A stretch of 64,000 nt of DNA from Lolium rigidum (GCF_022539505.1 NC_061513.1:175676017-175740016); one strand, 5' to 3'. Shown: positions 1-12,148, counted from the stretch's first letter. Notes: generated by a model not told the origin, from the letters alone. Translations and numbers: made by a program.

Positions 1-62
1 TGATCAAGTCTTGCCACCAAATAAATTTTACATGACATAAGAAGAAATAAACCTCAAATCAA

Positions 63-825
63 TCATGTTACCTTGTATTGAATTGATATGGATCCAATCA
101 TAATACTTTGATATCCTTGCTTAGGCTCATATATAGGACAATCAATAGTTCCCACTTTGATAGTTCTCACATTAGAAATTGTATTAACTCCACATACTTT
201 ATCAATCCTCTTGGGAAAATAAACGGTATGCTCCTTGTCATCGACATTGAAAGTAACTTTTCCTTTATTGCAATCAATAACAGCACATGCGGTGTTAAGT
301 CCCAAGAATAATAGACATATTATCATCTTCAGGCATTTCCAACACAACAAAATCAGTTAATATTAAGCAATTAGTAGTAACTTGAACATGAACATCCTCA
401 CATATACCAACAGGAATAGCAGTAGATTTATCAGCCATTTGCAAAGATATATCAGTTGGTATCAACTTATCTAAATAAAGTCTCTTGTAAAGAGAAAAAG
501 GCATAACACTAACACCTGCTCCCAAATCACATAGAGCAGTTCTAACATAATTATTCTTAATAGAACAAGGAATAGTCGGTATACCTGGGTCGCCAAGCTT
601 CTTTGGAACTTTGCCATTGAAAGAGTAATTAGCAAGCATAGTGGAAATCTCCTCATTAGGAATTTTCCTTTTGTTAGAGACAATATCTTTCATATACTTT
701 GAATAAGGAGGCAATTTAATAGCATCAGTCAAAGAGATTTGCAAGAATAAAGGTTTCATCCAATCACAAAATTTGTTATAGTGTTCTTCTTCCTTTGATT
801 TTAGTTTCTTAGCAGGAAAAGGCAT
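63..825 (-). pseudogene. Aspartic protease region of the Gypsy polyprotein, frameshifted
   Basis: The frame 825-295 holds the retroviral-type aspartic protease core: DLGAGVSVMPFSLYKRL is the active-site region (D-[LT]-G-A) and ADKSTAIPVGICEDVHVQV the following strand. The reading moves into another frame (350-63) that continues with CAVIDCNKGKVTFNVDDKEH, normal sequence for these polyproteins. A frameshift near 300-350 therefore separates them. The protease would release Gag and Pol products. The active-site Asp-Xaa-Gly has Leu at the position that is usually Thr or Ser, which is common in Athila-like plant elements. Confidence 0.8.
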
Positions 826-1045
826 TTGCTTTTGAACCCAAGGTTCTCTTTCATTATCATGTTTCTTAGCAATAAAATCTTCTTTAGTATACTTTTTATT
901 TTTAGCATGCTTTTCAAGTTCTTCTTCAACTTCTTCTTTATCGAAGCATCATTCTTATCGTTATCTTTATCATGTTCATTACCACTTTCGGTTTCAGACA
1001 TCGAAATAGAAATACTATTAGGATCACTAACAGGCTCAGAGGATT

Positions 1046-2634
1046 CTACAACATGTTTATGTTTCTTTTTTTCTTAGAAGGAGCACTAGTTTCAGTTCGT
1101 TGAGAATCTTGTTCAACTCTTTTGGGATGCCCCTCGGGATATAGAGGATCCTGAGTAGAAACACCGCCTCTAGTTGTTACTTCATAAGCATGTTTTTCTT
1201 TAGAACTATTTTTTAACAAGTCATTTTGCACTTTAGTAAGTTGATCAATTTGAGTTTGAACCATTTGAAAATGTTTAACAAGCATCTTAACATCATTGGA
1301 GGTTCTCTCCACAATACCATGCAATTCACTAATAGCTCGAGAATTTTCCATTAAATGATTCTCTACTCTCATATTAAAATTATTTTTCTTAACAATATAA
1401 TTATCAAACTCATCTAAGCATTGAGCAGGAGGTTTTGAATACGGAATATCTTCCCTAGTAAAGCGTTCAAGAGAGTGTACCTCAATCATGGATGAAGGGG
1501 GAGTTATCTTGCATAGATCTTCTATGGGAGGTAAATTCTTCACATCTTCGGATTTAATACCCTTCTCTTTAAGAGATTTCTTGGCTTCCCTCATATCTTC
1601 ATCATTTAATTTAATCATACCCCTCTTCTTCAATATTGGTGTCGGGGTTGGTTCAGGTGTAGACCAATCATCGTGATTCCGGCCTATTCTAGCCAATAAT
1701 TCTTCAGCGTTGTCTGGAGTTCTTTTCCTGAAAACACAACCAGCACAACTATCCAGGTATGCCCTACACTCAATGATTAATCCACTATAAAATATATCAA
1801 GTAAGTCATGCTTTTCCAAATCATGTTCGAGGCCGAGCTCTAATAAGAGAGCAAAATCTCGCCCAAGCCTCGGGCAATTTCTCTCCATCTTCCTGGTCAA
1901 AATTATAAATTCTCTCGCAAAGCAATATGTTGAGCACTAGCAGGAAAGTATTTCCGAAAGAAAACATCAAGCAAACCTTTTGGACTATCAATAGAATCAG
2001 GTGGCAAACTATTATACCAAGTTTTAGCATCATCCTTTAATGAGAAAGGAAAAATTTTAGCAACGAAATAAGTATGCTTCTTAACATCATCAGAAAACAA
2101 GCTACTCGCAGTAGACAGACTCAATCATGTGTTCTACACAGCACTTTCTTTTTCAGTACCACAAAAAGGTGTTTTCTCAATAATAGATATATGAGATAAA
2201 TCAAGAGAAAAATCATAATCCTTATCCTTAATGTTTATAGGAGATGTGGCAAATTTAGGATCAGGAGACAATTTATATCTAACAACACGTTGTGCAAGAA
2301 GCTTTTTAATATTACTTGCATCAGTAGTAGCATTGCATTTATCAATAAAATCATCATCAAGTTCTACATAATCTTCATCAAGATCATCACTAGAGTATTC
2401 AGACTCGTGTGAATTAACAGGTGTAGCAGCATTTTCATTAGGAGTTTCAGTACTTTCAATTTGTCTAGACCTAGCAATTGTAGCATCTAGAAAAGATCCT
2501 AACGAACCATCATTATCAAGCACATCAGAAGCATCATCAAAATTATAAGAGGAATTTTCAGATCTAGCAGAAGTACCAGCATGTGAAGCTTGTGGTGGTG
2601 AAACAAGTTTATCTATCACGAGATGGTGAATCAA
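1046..2634 (-). pseudogene. Decayed gag region of the Gypsy element
   Basis: Three minus-strand frames together form one gag-like protein. The N-terminal part (2634-2134) is acidic and ends at a stop after KESAV. The middle part (2124-1903) carries the gag-type segment AKTWYNSLPP and FFRKYFPAS. The part from 1900 to 1046 holds DLEKHDLLDIFYSGL, a CAGCVFRKRTP segment, a predicted coiled coil around VKMLVKHFQMVQTQIDQLTK and a basic tail. Changes of frame near 1905 and 1825 and the stop at about 2134 break it. Gag forms the virus-like particle in which reverse transcription takes place. The assignment to retrotransposon gag is confident, the exact N-terminus is not. Confidence 0.8.
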
Positions 2635-2775
2635 GAGCAGCAGAGGTACTCAGAGTTGTACCTTTTCTTGTAGTGGATGGTAATGTGGCGACTTTAGTAT
2701 CGCGAGGTTTACCCATGATGGAGAATTTGCAGCGAACAATATCAATCCAAGTGAACTTGCAAATAAAGTTATGCT

Positions 2776-2792
2776 CCCCGGCAACGGCGCCA
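2776..2792 (-). promoter_or_regulatory. Primer-binding site complementary to tRNA-Asp 3' end
   Basis: On the plus strand the 17 bases CCCCGGCAACGGCGCCA match the 3' end of plant tRNA-Asp including the CCA. The minus strand therefore reads TGGCGCCGTTGCCGGGG, the site where a tRNA primes minus-strand cDNA synthesis. It lies 11 nt inside the LTR end. The tRNA identity is from memory of plant tRNA-Asp. Confidence 0.8.
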
Positions 2793-2803
2793 GAAAATAG
2801 TCT

Positions 2804-4205
2804 TGATGACCCACAAGTATAGGGGGTCGCAACAGTCTTCGAGGGAAGTAAAACCCAATTTATTGATTCGACACAAGGGGAGCCAAAGAATATTTGTAAG
2901 CCTTAACAGCTGAGTTGTCAATTCAGCTGCACCTGGAAACAGACTTGCTCGCAAAAGTTTATCAGTAGCAACAGTTTTATAGCAGTAGCAGTGGTGAAAT
3001 ATCAGCAACAGTGTAACAAAGACAATAGTAGTGATTATAGTAAACATCAGGATTAAAATACTGTAGGCACAGGGATGGATGACGGGCGTTGCATGGATGA
3101 GAGAAACTCATGTAACAATCAAAGTAGGGCATTTGCAGATAGTAATAAAACAGTATCCAAGTACTAATCAATCAATAGGCATGTGTTCCATATGTAGTCG
3201 TACGTGCTCGCAATGAGAAACTTGCACAACATCTTTTGTCCTACTAGCCGGTGGCAGCCGGGCCTCTAGGGAATCTATCGGAAATTAAGGTACTCCTTTT
3301 AATAGAGCACCGGAGCAAAGCATTAACACTCCGTGAACACATGTGATCCTCACATCATCGCCTTCCCCTTCGGTTGTCCCAATTTCTGTCACTTTGGGGC
3401 CTCGGGTTCCGGACAACAATATGTGTATACAACTTGCAGGTAAGATCATAAAACAATGAATATCATCATGAAACAATAACATGTTCAGATCTGAGATCAT
3501 GGCACTCGGGCCCTAGTGACAAGCATTAAGCATAACAAGTTGCAACAATATCATAAAAGTACCAATTACGGACACTAGGCACTATGCCCTAACAATCTTA
3601 TGCTATTACATGACCAATCTCATCCAATCCCTACCATCCCCTTCAGCCTACAGCGGGGGAATTACTCACACACATGGATGGGGGAAACATGGCTGGTCGA
3701 TGGAGAGGCGTCGGTGGTGATGATGGCGATGATCTCCTCCAATTCCCCATCCCGGCGGAGTGCCAGAACGGAGTTTCTGGTCCCGAGACGGAGTTTCGCG
3801 ACGATGGCGGCGTACTAGATGGTTTCTGGCGACTTCGACTTCTCGTCTCACGTTTTTAGATCGAAACCCTTAAGTAGTCCAGAGGGGGGCGTCAGAGGCT
3901 GGCCGAGGCAGCCACACAGTAGGGCGGCGCGCCCCCCATACAGGCCGCGCCGGCCTAGTGTCTGCAGGGGCCTGGACTCCCCCGAGCCTGCCCTTCCGGC
4001 TCCGTGAATCTTCTCGGAAAAATAAGCCATTCGACATAAATTCCGGGGATTTTCCTGAAAGTTGAATTTCTGCACAAAAACGAGACACCAGGGCAATTCT
4101 GCCGAAAACAGCGTTAGTCCGTGTTAGTTGTATCCAAAATACACAAATTAGAGGCAAAACAATAGCAAAAGTGTTCGGGAAAGTAGATACGTTTTGGACG
4201 TATCA
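2804..4205 (-). repeat. 5' LTR of the Gypsy element
   Basis: The LTR is about 1.40 kb. On the minus strand it starts TGATACGTCCAAAACGTATC, itself a short inverted repeat, and ends CTTGTGGGTCATCA. It is followed by the primer site. The partner LTR is not in the window, so the boundaries rest on the terminal TG/CA, the inverted start and the primer-site position. A target-site duplication cannot be tested. Confidence 0.8.
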
Positions 4206-5406
4206 CTTGCTTATGTGATGCATGTGTATGCTTATTGATGAGCAAAACATGTGTTTGCTCATGCTCATTTGTGTATACCTCACTCCAGCTCCTAGATTAT
4301 TTGCTGATGTAGAGGATTTGCTTCTGGTTGGTGTGTGAAGCTTGCCCTGCTCCTCCTGCTGGCTTGTGATGCTTCTCCTTGTGACTTGCTCAACAGCACA
4401 GTTCCTGTTGGAACTGTTCTAGATGGTTTGATGGTTCTGGATGGATTGAAGGGCTTTAGTGTTCTTCCTGTTCTACGGCTCTGGCTGTTCTTACCCTTGG
4501 AGATCCCGTCGATGGATTTCTAGGGTTTGGCTGTGAAAAGTTTATATACTGCCTTCCCCTTGCTCCTATGGTCGACAACACTACATTTCCTGGGTGCTTC
4601 ACCCCTGGCTGTGTGTGTGTGGAGAGCATGCAGGTAGCCTGGTGAGCTGCATGTGTGCTCTCAGGTTGAAACTTGGGCCCTTTGGCCTTGTTCCCTCGGC
4701 AGACTTGGTATTATCCACCAAATTCCATTTTATTTGACTATCTTGCCAAGTGGCTTTGCCACTTGGCCGAACCTTTCCTTTTGTTTCTTGTCTTTGATTG
4801 CAAGGATGCTTTGGATGATCCAAGTGAAGATCATTCAAGTATTAATCAAGCAATTCATGAAGATTTACTTGTCTAGTTTAGAATTCTGTTAATACTTGTA
4901 TTCCTTTTATTTTCCTTTTTCATTTATTCAATTCTGTAATGTGTTGTAATATTATAATTCAATTTTGGATATTGTAAATGACTTTGTAATATGTGTGTTA
5001 ATCAATAAAGCTCAAGGTTTTCTCTAATGAGCTTGAATTATATAATCCATTGTTTTATATTCTTATTTATTCAATTGTTTATTGAATTATCCATATTTGA
5101 ATTATAATATTCATGATTGATGTTTGAATTTGAAATTCAAACATATCTTGTCTGAATTCAATCATGCAACTTAAGTTGAGAAAGGAATTGTTCCCCCTCT
5201 CTTCTCGAAAACCCTAATTGAGTTTAGTTAGGTCCAAGTTTATCGCACTCTCGAAACCCTAATCCTATGTGGTGTCGAGAGAGAAACTTGTCCCCATTTG
5301 ATGCAGTTTTTTTATAAAAGCGCGAAATTTCCCTAGATTTTACGATGCAATGCACATCCCTTTCTAAAATCTACCCCTCGATCGCCTCTAAACCTGGGAT
5401 ATTACA
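4206..5406 (-). repeat. Truncated older LTR beginning TGTAATATCCCAGG
   Basis: On the minus strand a sequence starts at 5406 with TGTAATATCCCAGGTTTAG, a familiar start of grass LTRs. It continues for 1.2 kb until the Gypsy element at 4205 cuts it. No coding sequence is visible. The remaining part of this LTR and its internal region would lie beyond the inserted element. Family assignment was not attempted. Confidence 0.55.
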
Positions 5407-6009
5407 CGAGGGTTCAGATTTCTCTCACATCGTGATGAAGCACTGCATGTTTCCTCTTTTCATTGATCTTGGGAGGACTATCGAGTTCCGGAAGACTACG
5501 CAAGTGTATTCAAAATGGACGCCATGCATGCAGTTTGCCGGAGTGGATGGTGTTTCGGTCGTGCAACCATGTTTTATTCTGACCATTTGGTTTCAGACGA
5601 GGCATTGTGAAGCTCTGTGTTCTGTTGCCATCATGGTACATGTCTTTGTGCCACGGTGAAATTGGACACGCACAATTTCATGATAGCCGAGAACCGAGGA
5701 TTAGCAATGGAGGTTTGATCATGGTGGTGCGGAGATTTTGGCTTGGTGATTCATAACTTGGAGCAACGGAATTGGCAAGTGGGGGCGACAATACAAGAGG
5801 AATTCAATGTCTAAACTTGCATGCTGAAAATCCAAGGTCTTGCCTTAATTGGTTGGGCCTCACAATGACCTTGTTGAAGGCATTGTTTTGTGATGCAGAC
5901 TTTCTCCGGGGTGAAAACCTATGGTCATTGATCAGGGCGATGATGACACTTGTGCACTGTTTCCTTCTTGAAGGCGTCACTTTTGTAGTTGATGGATTTC
6001 TGGTGCTAT
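5407..6009 (+). repeat. Degenerate repeat, left part (probable LINE 3' region)
   Basis: This stretch has no intact gene; its 104-codon open frame (5345-5659) resembles no protein I know. It is contiguous in logic with 7613-7790 across the solo LTR, since removing 6010-7607 with one duplication restores GGTGCTATTTTGGTGG. The text around 5880-6000 and the right part look like a grass non-LTR element 3' end. The classification is inference. Confidence 0.4.
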
Positions 6010-7607
6010 TGATGGCGTGTATTTCACACGTTCGTTGGGAACCCCAAGAGGAAGGTATGATGCGCACAGCAGCAAGTTTTCCCTCAGAAAGAAACCAAGG
6101 TTTATCGAACCGGGAGGAGCCAAGAAGCACGTTGAAGGTTGATGGCGGCGGGATGTAGTGCGGCGCAACACGAGGGATTCCGGCGCCAACGTGGAACCTG
6201 CACAACACAACCAAAGTACTTTGCCCCAACGAAACAAGTGAGGTTGTCAATCTCACCGGCTTGCTGTAGCAAAGGATTAACCGTATTGTGTGGAAGATGA
6301 TTGTTTGCAGAGAAAACGAGTAAAAACAAGTATTGCAGCAGATTTGTATTTCAGTATTAAAGAATGGACCGGGGTCCACGGTTCACTAGAGGTGTCTCTC
6401 CCATAAGATAAAAGCATGTTGGGTGAACAAATTACAGTCGGGCAATTGACAAATAGAGAGGGCATAACAATGCACATACATGTCATGATAAGTATAGTGA
6501 GATTTAATTGGGCATTACGACAAAGTACATAGACCGCCATCCAACTGCATCTATGCCTAAAAAGTCCACCTTCAGGTTATCGTCCGAACCCCTCCGGTAT
6601 TAAGTTGCAAAGCAACAGACAATTGCATTAAGTATGGTGCGTAATGTAATCAACAACTACGTCCTCGGACATAGCGCCAATGTTTTATCCCTAGTGGCAA
6701 CAGCACAACACAACCTTAGAACTTTCCGTCACTTGTCCCAGGTGTCAATGCAGGCATGAACCCACTATCGAGCATAAATACTCCCTCTTGGAGTTAAGAG
6801 CAAAAACTTGGCCAGAGCCTCTACTAATAACGGAGAGCATGCAAGATCATAAACAACACATATGTAATAACTTGATAATTAACATAACATGGTATTCTCT
6901 ATCCATCGGATCCCGACAAACACAACATAGAGTATTACGGATAGATGATCTTGATCATGTTAGGCAGCTCACAAGATCCAACAATGAAGCACAATGAGGA
7001 GAAGACAACCATCTAGCTACCGCTATGGACCCATAGTCCAGGGGTGAACTACTCACTCATCACTCCGGAGGCGACCATGGCGGTGTAGAGTCCTCCGGGA
7101 GATGAATCCCCTCTCCGGCAGGGTGCCGGAGGAGATCTCCGTAATCCCCCGAGATGGGATTGGCGGCGGCGCGTCTCGGTAAGGTTTTCCGTATCGTGGT
7201 TTTTTCGCATCAGGGGTTTCGCGATGGAGGCTTTAAGTAGGCGGAAGGGCGGAGTCGGAGGGCTGACGAGGGGCCCACACCATAGGGCGGCGCGGGCCCC
7301 CCTTGGCCGCGCCGCCTTGTGGTCTGGCCACCTCGTGGCCCCACTTCGTATGCTCTTCGGTCTTCTGGAAGGTTCGTGGCAAAATAGGCCCCTGGGTCTT
7401 GATTTCGTCCAATTCCGAGAATATTTCGTTACTAGGATTTCGAAACCAAAAATAGCAGAAAACAACGAATCGGCACTTCGGCATCTTGTTAATAGGTTAG
7501 TTCCAGAAAATGCACGAATATGACATAAAGTGTGCATAAAACATGTAGGTATCATCAATAATATGGCATAGAACATAAGAAATTATCGATACGTCGGAGA
7601 CGTATCA
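6010..7607 (-). mobile_element. Solo LTR
   Basis: On the minus strand this 1.6-kb LTR starts TGATACGTCTCCGACGTATC and ends ACACGCCATCA. It has no internal region or second LTR beside it. The direct repeat CTATT lies at 6006-6010 and 7608-7612, sharing one T with the LTR end, as expected for a 5-bp target-site duplication. A solo LTR arises when two LTRs of one element recombine and delete the interior. It resembles the LTR at 2804-4205 only in its first ten bases and in style, so the two are probably different families. Confidence 0.85.
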
Positions 7608-7612
7608 CTATT

Positions 7613-7790
7613 TTGGTGGTGTTTGGTCCGCTGTTACAAGGAACTGGTCACTGTAGCGAACTTTCCTTTTGTATAATTCTTTTTTGGAATGTGTGCATAT
7701 GTATTGTTACTAGGGCACTAGTTGTTGCATATGCTGGCTGTAATTGGTATCTTCGCGATATTAATATATTCTCTTTATATAAAAAAAATA
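7613..7790 (+). repeat. Degenerate repeat, right part with A-rich end
   Basis: This continues the sequence interrupted at 6009. It ends with a T-rich stretch, then TATATAAAAAAAATA at 7775-7790, a possible poly(A) tail. The 3' end style (GGCTGTAATTGGTATCTTCG) fits non-LTR retrotransposons of grasses from memory. No target-site duplication could be assigned. Confidence 0.4.
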
Positions 7791-8274
7791 CCTGGTGCGG
7801 TCCAACCAAAAGCCACAAATTCCAAGAATGGATGACGATTACCAAAGGAGATGAAGCCCAAGAACCTGGCGTTTGACACAAAAACTAGCCCATACAAGGG
7901 AATCCTAACAAGTAACTGGCCTCCTTTATAAGGACCAGGAGGGATCGACGGGAAGGGGGATACACAATCTAGTGAGAGCACCATAGCCATCACGACGACC
8001 TTGTAACCCTAATCATCATCTATCAAGAACATACAAGCATCACATAGAGTTTTTTCCACCCGGGGCTTGAATCTGGGTAAATCGTGTCCCTTATGTTGTT
8101 TGTACATTGAGGAATCCACCAACGCGTCTTCTTCCTAAAACACAAGTCCATAATCCATGGGCATTGTCGTGGTACGCCCACATCACCACCTGTTCCACCT
8201 GCGGTATCGATCATGCCGCCCAATTTCGCTCATGGCGGTCGGATTAATTCGGCGAGCAGACGTGCCAGCGTGGC
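7791..8274. other. Intergenic stretch, nothing recognised
   Basis: No gene, RNA or clear repeat boundary was seen here. The base composition changes from AT-rich to GC-rich near 8160. Confidence 0.4.
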
Positions 8275-8673
8275 GTGCTCCCCACGTGGAATGGCATTCT
8301 TCTGTTCGTGCATGACGACGAGATGAGGCCGTCAGCGGTGGCGTACGTGATCCTACCGGTAGCACGCATGCCTCCTCCACGCCCGCCGATCGAGCTCAAC
8401 ACAAGCAACGATAAGGAGGAGAACGTCGCCGTGCGGGAGGCGCGCCAGCTCGGCATGGCTTGCCGCAACTCCCTCACGATGATCATCATCGATGTGTGGG
8501 AGAAGGTCAAGCGCCGCTGTGACGCCGCTGAGGAGGAGGGGCGCAACGTGCGGTTGGCGAAGCGGACGTCCATCCGGTCGGAGATGGCGCGACGGCGCTT
8601 TGTTGTCGTCGACTACTCCGATGACGAGACCGACCTCTCTAACAAGGACATCGACGACGAGGACCATAAGTAG
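8275..8673 (+). CDS. Hypothetical ORF, 117-132 codons, unrecognised
   Basis: The frame opens with a GTG at 8275; the first ATG is at 8320-8322. It has GC-rich, codon-biased sequence and ends at 8673 with an acidic tail (DYSDDETDLSNKDIDDED). The central part (WEKVKRRCDAAEEEGRNVRLAKR) is basic and helical. No family is recognised. It sits just before a Harbinger-type element and could be a gene fragment or an exon of a decayed element. Existence as a real gene is doubtful. Confidence 0.25.
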   Translation: MLPTWNGILLFVHDDEMRPSAVAYVILPVARMPPPRPPIELNTSNDKEENVAVREARQLGMACRNSLTMIIIDVWEKVKRRCDAAEEEGRNVRLAKRTSIRSEMARRRFVVVDYSDDETDLSNKDIDDEDHK

Positions 8674-8760
8674 AATGTTGGGTTAGGTATGAATAGATGC
8701 TAGTAACATTTGGTGCATCGTCATGCCTTTCCGAGGGGCTCCTCAGGGAATATGATGTTA

Positions 8761-11242
8761 GAGCATCTCCAGTCGCGTCCCCCAAAGCGTCCCCCAAAGG
8801 GATTTGGGGCGCGCCGGACAGAAAATGCGTTCCAGCCGCGTCCCTCAAAGCCCATTTTTGTACGGCGCGCCCCGATACGGTGTCCGGCGCCCCGAGCCCA
8901 TCCCCGTCCCACAGGGGACGCACCGGGGACGCCGGACACAACGAAAAGCGAGACGGGGAGTGGCGGGGCCGACCCGTCAGCGGCACAGGGAAAATTCGTC
9001 TCACACTCCCGCCAAATCCCGCCGCTCCCGCCAAATCGTGCCTATACCGCCGCGCATTTCAGGCCTCCCAAAACATATCCCGTCGCCGATTCATTTCTCC
9101 TATCCCGCTGATTTGTTTCTCCCTCCCGCCGTCCACCCGCCGTCCACCCGCCGGCGCTACCCTCTCCACATGGCGCCGCCGACAGCCCCCAAAAAGATGG
9201 CGAAGAAAGCGGCCAAGAACCACCGGGCAATGGGACGAAAGGGGCGACAGCGCCGTTCGCGAGGCCGCGGAAGGCGCCGGCTTTGAAGAAGAAGCCTGAA
9301 GGATGGACCGACGATCAATGGCAGCAAAATTGCTCGCGCCGGAAGCTATCGACGGCGGAGCGGAAAGGACGGAGGGCGGCGGAGCTGGAGAAGAAGGCTG
9401 CGGCGGCGCGCCAGCACCAGCACATACTGGCCGGGTGTATCGCTGCCACCAACGCGAGCCCATATAGTACGAACGTGCCGGTGTACGTTCCGGGAGTCTT
9501 CTCTCCGTCGTCATCCGCCTTCTACAACGACGGCCCCTCCGGCACTCCCGGGTGCGTGACGCCTAACTTGTCGCCGCACTACCAGGATGCGCTGCCGCAC
9601 GGCGGCTTCAACCCCAACAACCTCTACTCCCCGGCGTACGAGCAGCGCGTGCCAGGACCCGGTCCGGACGGCGTCCCTTTCACCGGCCGTAGGGGTCCGC
9701 TCGAATACGACGGCGCCGGTGCTGAGGAGGACGACGGGGTTGAGGAGGAGGACGACGAGGAAGAGGACGGGGTGGAGGACGACGAGGAGGACGACGATGA
9801 GGACGAAGAGGGCGGCGAGGAAGAGGACGACGAGGGTGCCGGTGACGATGATCTCGTGGAGGTGGACGCGGACGGCGTGAGGACGAAGAAGAAGAAGAAG
9901 AAGGCGTCGGGCACACGAGGCCCGAAGTGGACGCCTCTGGAAGATCTTTGTCTTTGCGAGTCGTGGGCGACGGTGAGTCATGACTCCATCATCGGCGCCA
10001 ACCAAAAAAGCGGGAAGTATTGGGCGAGGATCAAGGCCGAGTTCGATGAGCGCAAGCTCATCAACAGCGAGTACAAGAAAGTGCCAATGAAGAGGAGCCA
10101 GAAGGCAATGTCGACGTGATGGGCCATCATCCAGGCGTCGGTGAACTCCTTCCATGGGTACCATCGGGACTTAGAGACCGAGAGGCGACGGCGGCGCCGA
10201 CGTCGCCCAACCGGGTACGACTCTTTCTTCCATAATCCGTAGCGCCTACATTGTGTTCGATGAAATGACTCTGCTTCCTTTGGTTAGTTTGATAGGGCCA
10301 TGGAATTGAACTCGAGGAACTCGGAAGGTCACAAGTCTTTCGTGCTCATGCATTGCTATGGCAAGCTCAAAATGAATGAGAAATGGCGGTTGACGCGCTT
10401 GTCGCTGTCCAAGGGGAAGGACGCCATTGATCTGGACGCGCCGCCGGCAACTTCGACAGGGCGTCCCATCGGCAACAAGGCTGCCAAGGCCGCCTTGGCC
10501 GACGCTGCGTCGTCTGAGAAGACGCAGGCGTCGATCACGAAATGCCTCGCCGACGTTTCCTCGACCTTTATCTCCCGCGACAAGAAGGCCGACCAAAGGT
10601 GGGCCGAGCTGCTCAAGAGGCAAGAGGAGAAGCTGGAGCTCAAGAAACGCAGGGACGACATGTCCCCGCCGAGAACGTCGACGGAGGGAATGTCTCCCCG
10701 GACGCGAGCGGCGCACAACTTCTTCAAAGGCCAGATCCTCGACGACATCGAAGCCAAAATGGCGGCGGCGGACGCGGCGGCCCCGGCAGCGGCATCGGCG
10801 GCAGCGGCAGCAGCAAGAGCAGGCCGACGCGTCTTCTATCGCTACACCTGCGTCGGCCTCTGCGTCGGCGACGGAGCAGACGCACCATGCACAGCAACAG
10901 GCAGATCGCGACGAGGTCATCGTGCTCGACGAGCCTGCGTCGACTCAGGATACGACGCCGTCGCCCAACCCCTTCCCCTTCTTCTAATTTGCATGCACCA
11001 CCGGTCTGTAATATGATCGCGCGCCCAGTACTTTGATCGATCGCCGCTACTCTGATCGCGACGAATCGGCGGGAACGATCTCTTTTGAATGCATCTATTT
11101 GAATTTCTGATTGGGGGCGGCGTTTGGGGGACGCGGCTGGGGAGCGACGTCCCCCAAAGACGGCACGAACAAAACACGTCCCCCAAACGGTCGATCCGGC
11201 GCGGTTTGGGGGACGCTTTGGGGGACGCGACTGGAGATGCTC
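8761..11242 (+). mobile_element. Harbinger-type DNA element 1 (2.48 kb) with ORF1-like cargo
   Basis: The ends are inverted repeats starting GAGCATCTCCAG and carrying GCGTCCCCCAAA units. They are flanked by TTA at 8758-8760 and 11243-11245, the 3-bp duplication typical of the PIF/Harbinger superfamily. Inside is a SANT-like/NAM-associated ORF (9283 onward) but no DDE transposase, so the element is non-autonomous. The first 230 bp nearly match element 2 at 12149. Confidence 0.85.
9283..11016 (+). pseudogene. SANT/Myb-like protein with NAM-associated C-terminal domain, broken
   Basis: Exon-like part 1 (9283-10119) starts with a Lys/Arg-rich helix (KKKPEGWTDDQWQQN), then a Gly/Pro-rich region, an acidic stretch (9720-9870) and a SANT-like domain beginning KWTPLEDLCLCESW. 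Part 2 follows an acceptor at 10286-10287 and continues from 10288 with NSEGHKSFVLMHCYGKLKMN and LSKGKDAIDLD, typical of the plant NAM-associated C-terminal domain, then a coiled-coil-prone Lys/Glu-rich tail. These proteins match the ORF1 of PIF/Harbinger elements, a Myb-like DNA-binding partner of the transposase. Lesions: TGA at 10117-10119 where CGA (Arg) is expected before WAIIQASVNSFHGYH, and an extra base near 10180. Confidence 0.75.
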
Positions 11243-11245
11243 TTA

Positions 11246-12145
11246 GGGCTGCTACACGATCCGTGGAGGCTGCTCGGTTTAGTCTTGTGTCCTGGCTAAG
11301 TGGACTCTAGCAATCCATCCATTCCCCCGGGCAGAGGAAACGCAGGACGAATCTGCCGCCTGCCGGCAACCAAAAGGAGCTTTGGTGACTTTGGCTTGGA
11401 TTTCAGCAGGTTCTATCATTTGTCTATGCCGGGATGTGAAAGGAAAAGGGTGCGGTTTTTCTCTCTTTTCTGGGGATGGCGACGTTGTTTAGGTGCGCGC
11501 ACGTACGTGCTCCCGCTAGGTCAGCCAAGTCGTGATGTTCAGCATAGGATAATAAAGAGTACGTATATGCGCATATCTGTGTCTGCCCGTGTGTGTGTGT
11601 TGTTTCGACGATGCTCTCCCCTTCTTTCCAATGGTTCAGGGCCGTCTTCAGCTTTGCTTTGATGTTGGTTTTGTCAATAATTGTCGATGCTGCTTTCCAG
11701 TTTCCACCATCTTTACTCATTATAAAAGGAAAACATCTTTACCGACCTCACCTAGAACTGGAAGCCCCTGTCGATGGAACCTGACGGGTTGTTGGTTTGA
11801 AGAGATCAGCTGTTACGTCCCACTGACTATATGTTCTCTCTCAGGAGACTCCGTACATTACCAGCTATTCAAGAACGAACGAAAAAGTACTAACCAGGAG
11901 CAATATACGACCGTACAGCCAGCGGTCTTTGGGAATCATATTCTTCGGCATCTTTGGTGTTTAGAGTGTCAAAGAGCATAACTAGCCGTGGAGCATCGAA
12001 CAAATACCGGAGAAGACATTCAGTTTCCATCTCGACTCATTCTTGCCGCCTTTTTCACCCTTGCCAACCTTTTAACCCGCCGTGGAAGGATTCCCAGAGC
12101 TGTTGGTTGAAGAGATCAACTGGGTATTCTACAAAGTACTCTTAC
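11246..12145. other. Intergenic spacer between two Harbinger-type elements
   Basis: About 900 bp with no recognised gene. Short open frames (for example 11589-11981) show no known motifs. It contains a GT-rich run near 11590. Confidence 0.5.
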
Positions 12146-12148
12146 TTA

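Larger units (their letters stand above)
1..4205 (-). mobile_element. Ty3/Gypsy LTR retrotransposon, 5' part (Athila-like), cut by window edge
   Basis: Read on the minus strand, this element has a 5' LTR (4205 to 2804), an untranslated spacer with a primer-binding site (2792-2776), then gag and protease coding remnants running off the left edge. The LTR begins TGATACGTCC and ends in TCATCA. The gag and protease residues resemble the Gypsy class common in Triticeae. The primer site separated from the LTR by 11 nt and the long gag suit an Athila-type lineage, which is inference. Reverse transcriptase, integrase and the 3' LTR would lie outside the window. The coding part is broken by stops and frameshifts, so this copy is not autonomous. 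Confidence 0.85.

Noticed and set aside
2776..2792. tRNA-Asp gene
   Set aside because: Only the last 17 bases match. The position next to an LTR end identifies it as a primer-binding site.
9624..9916. Ser-rich minus-strand frames opposite the acidic stretch
   Set aside because: Shadow frames of the GAG/GAC codon run.
9283..11016. Host transcription factor gene
   Set aside because: It lies between inverted ends with TTA duplications and is broken, so it is element cargo.
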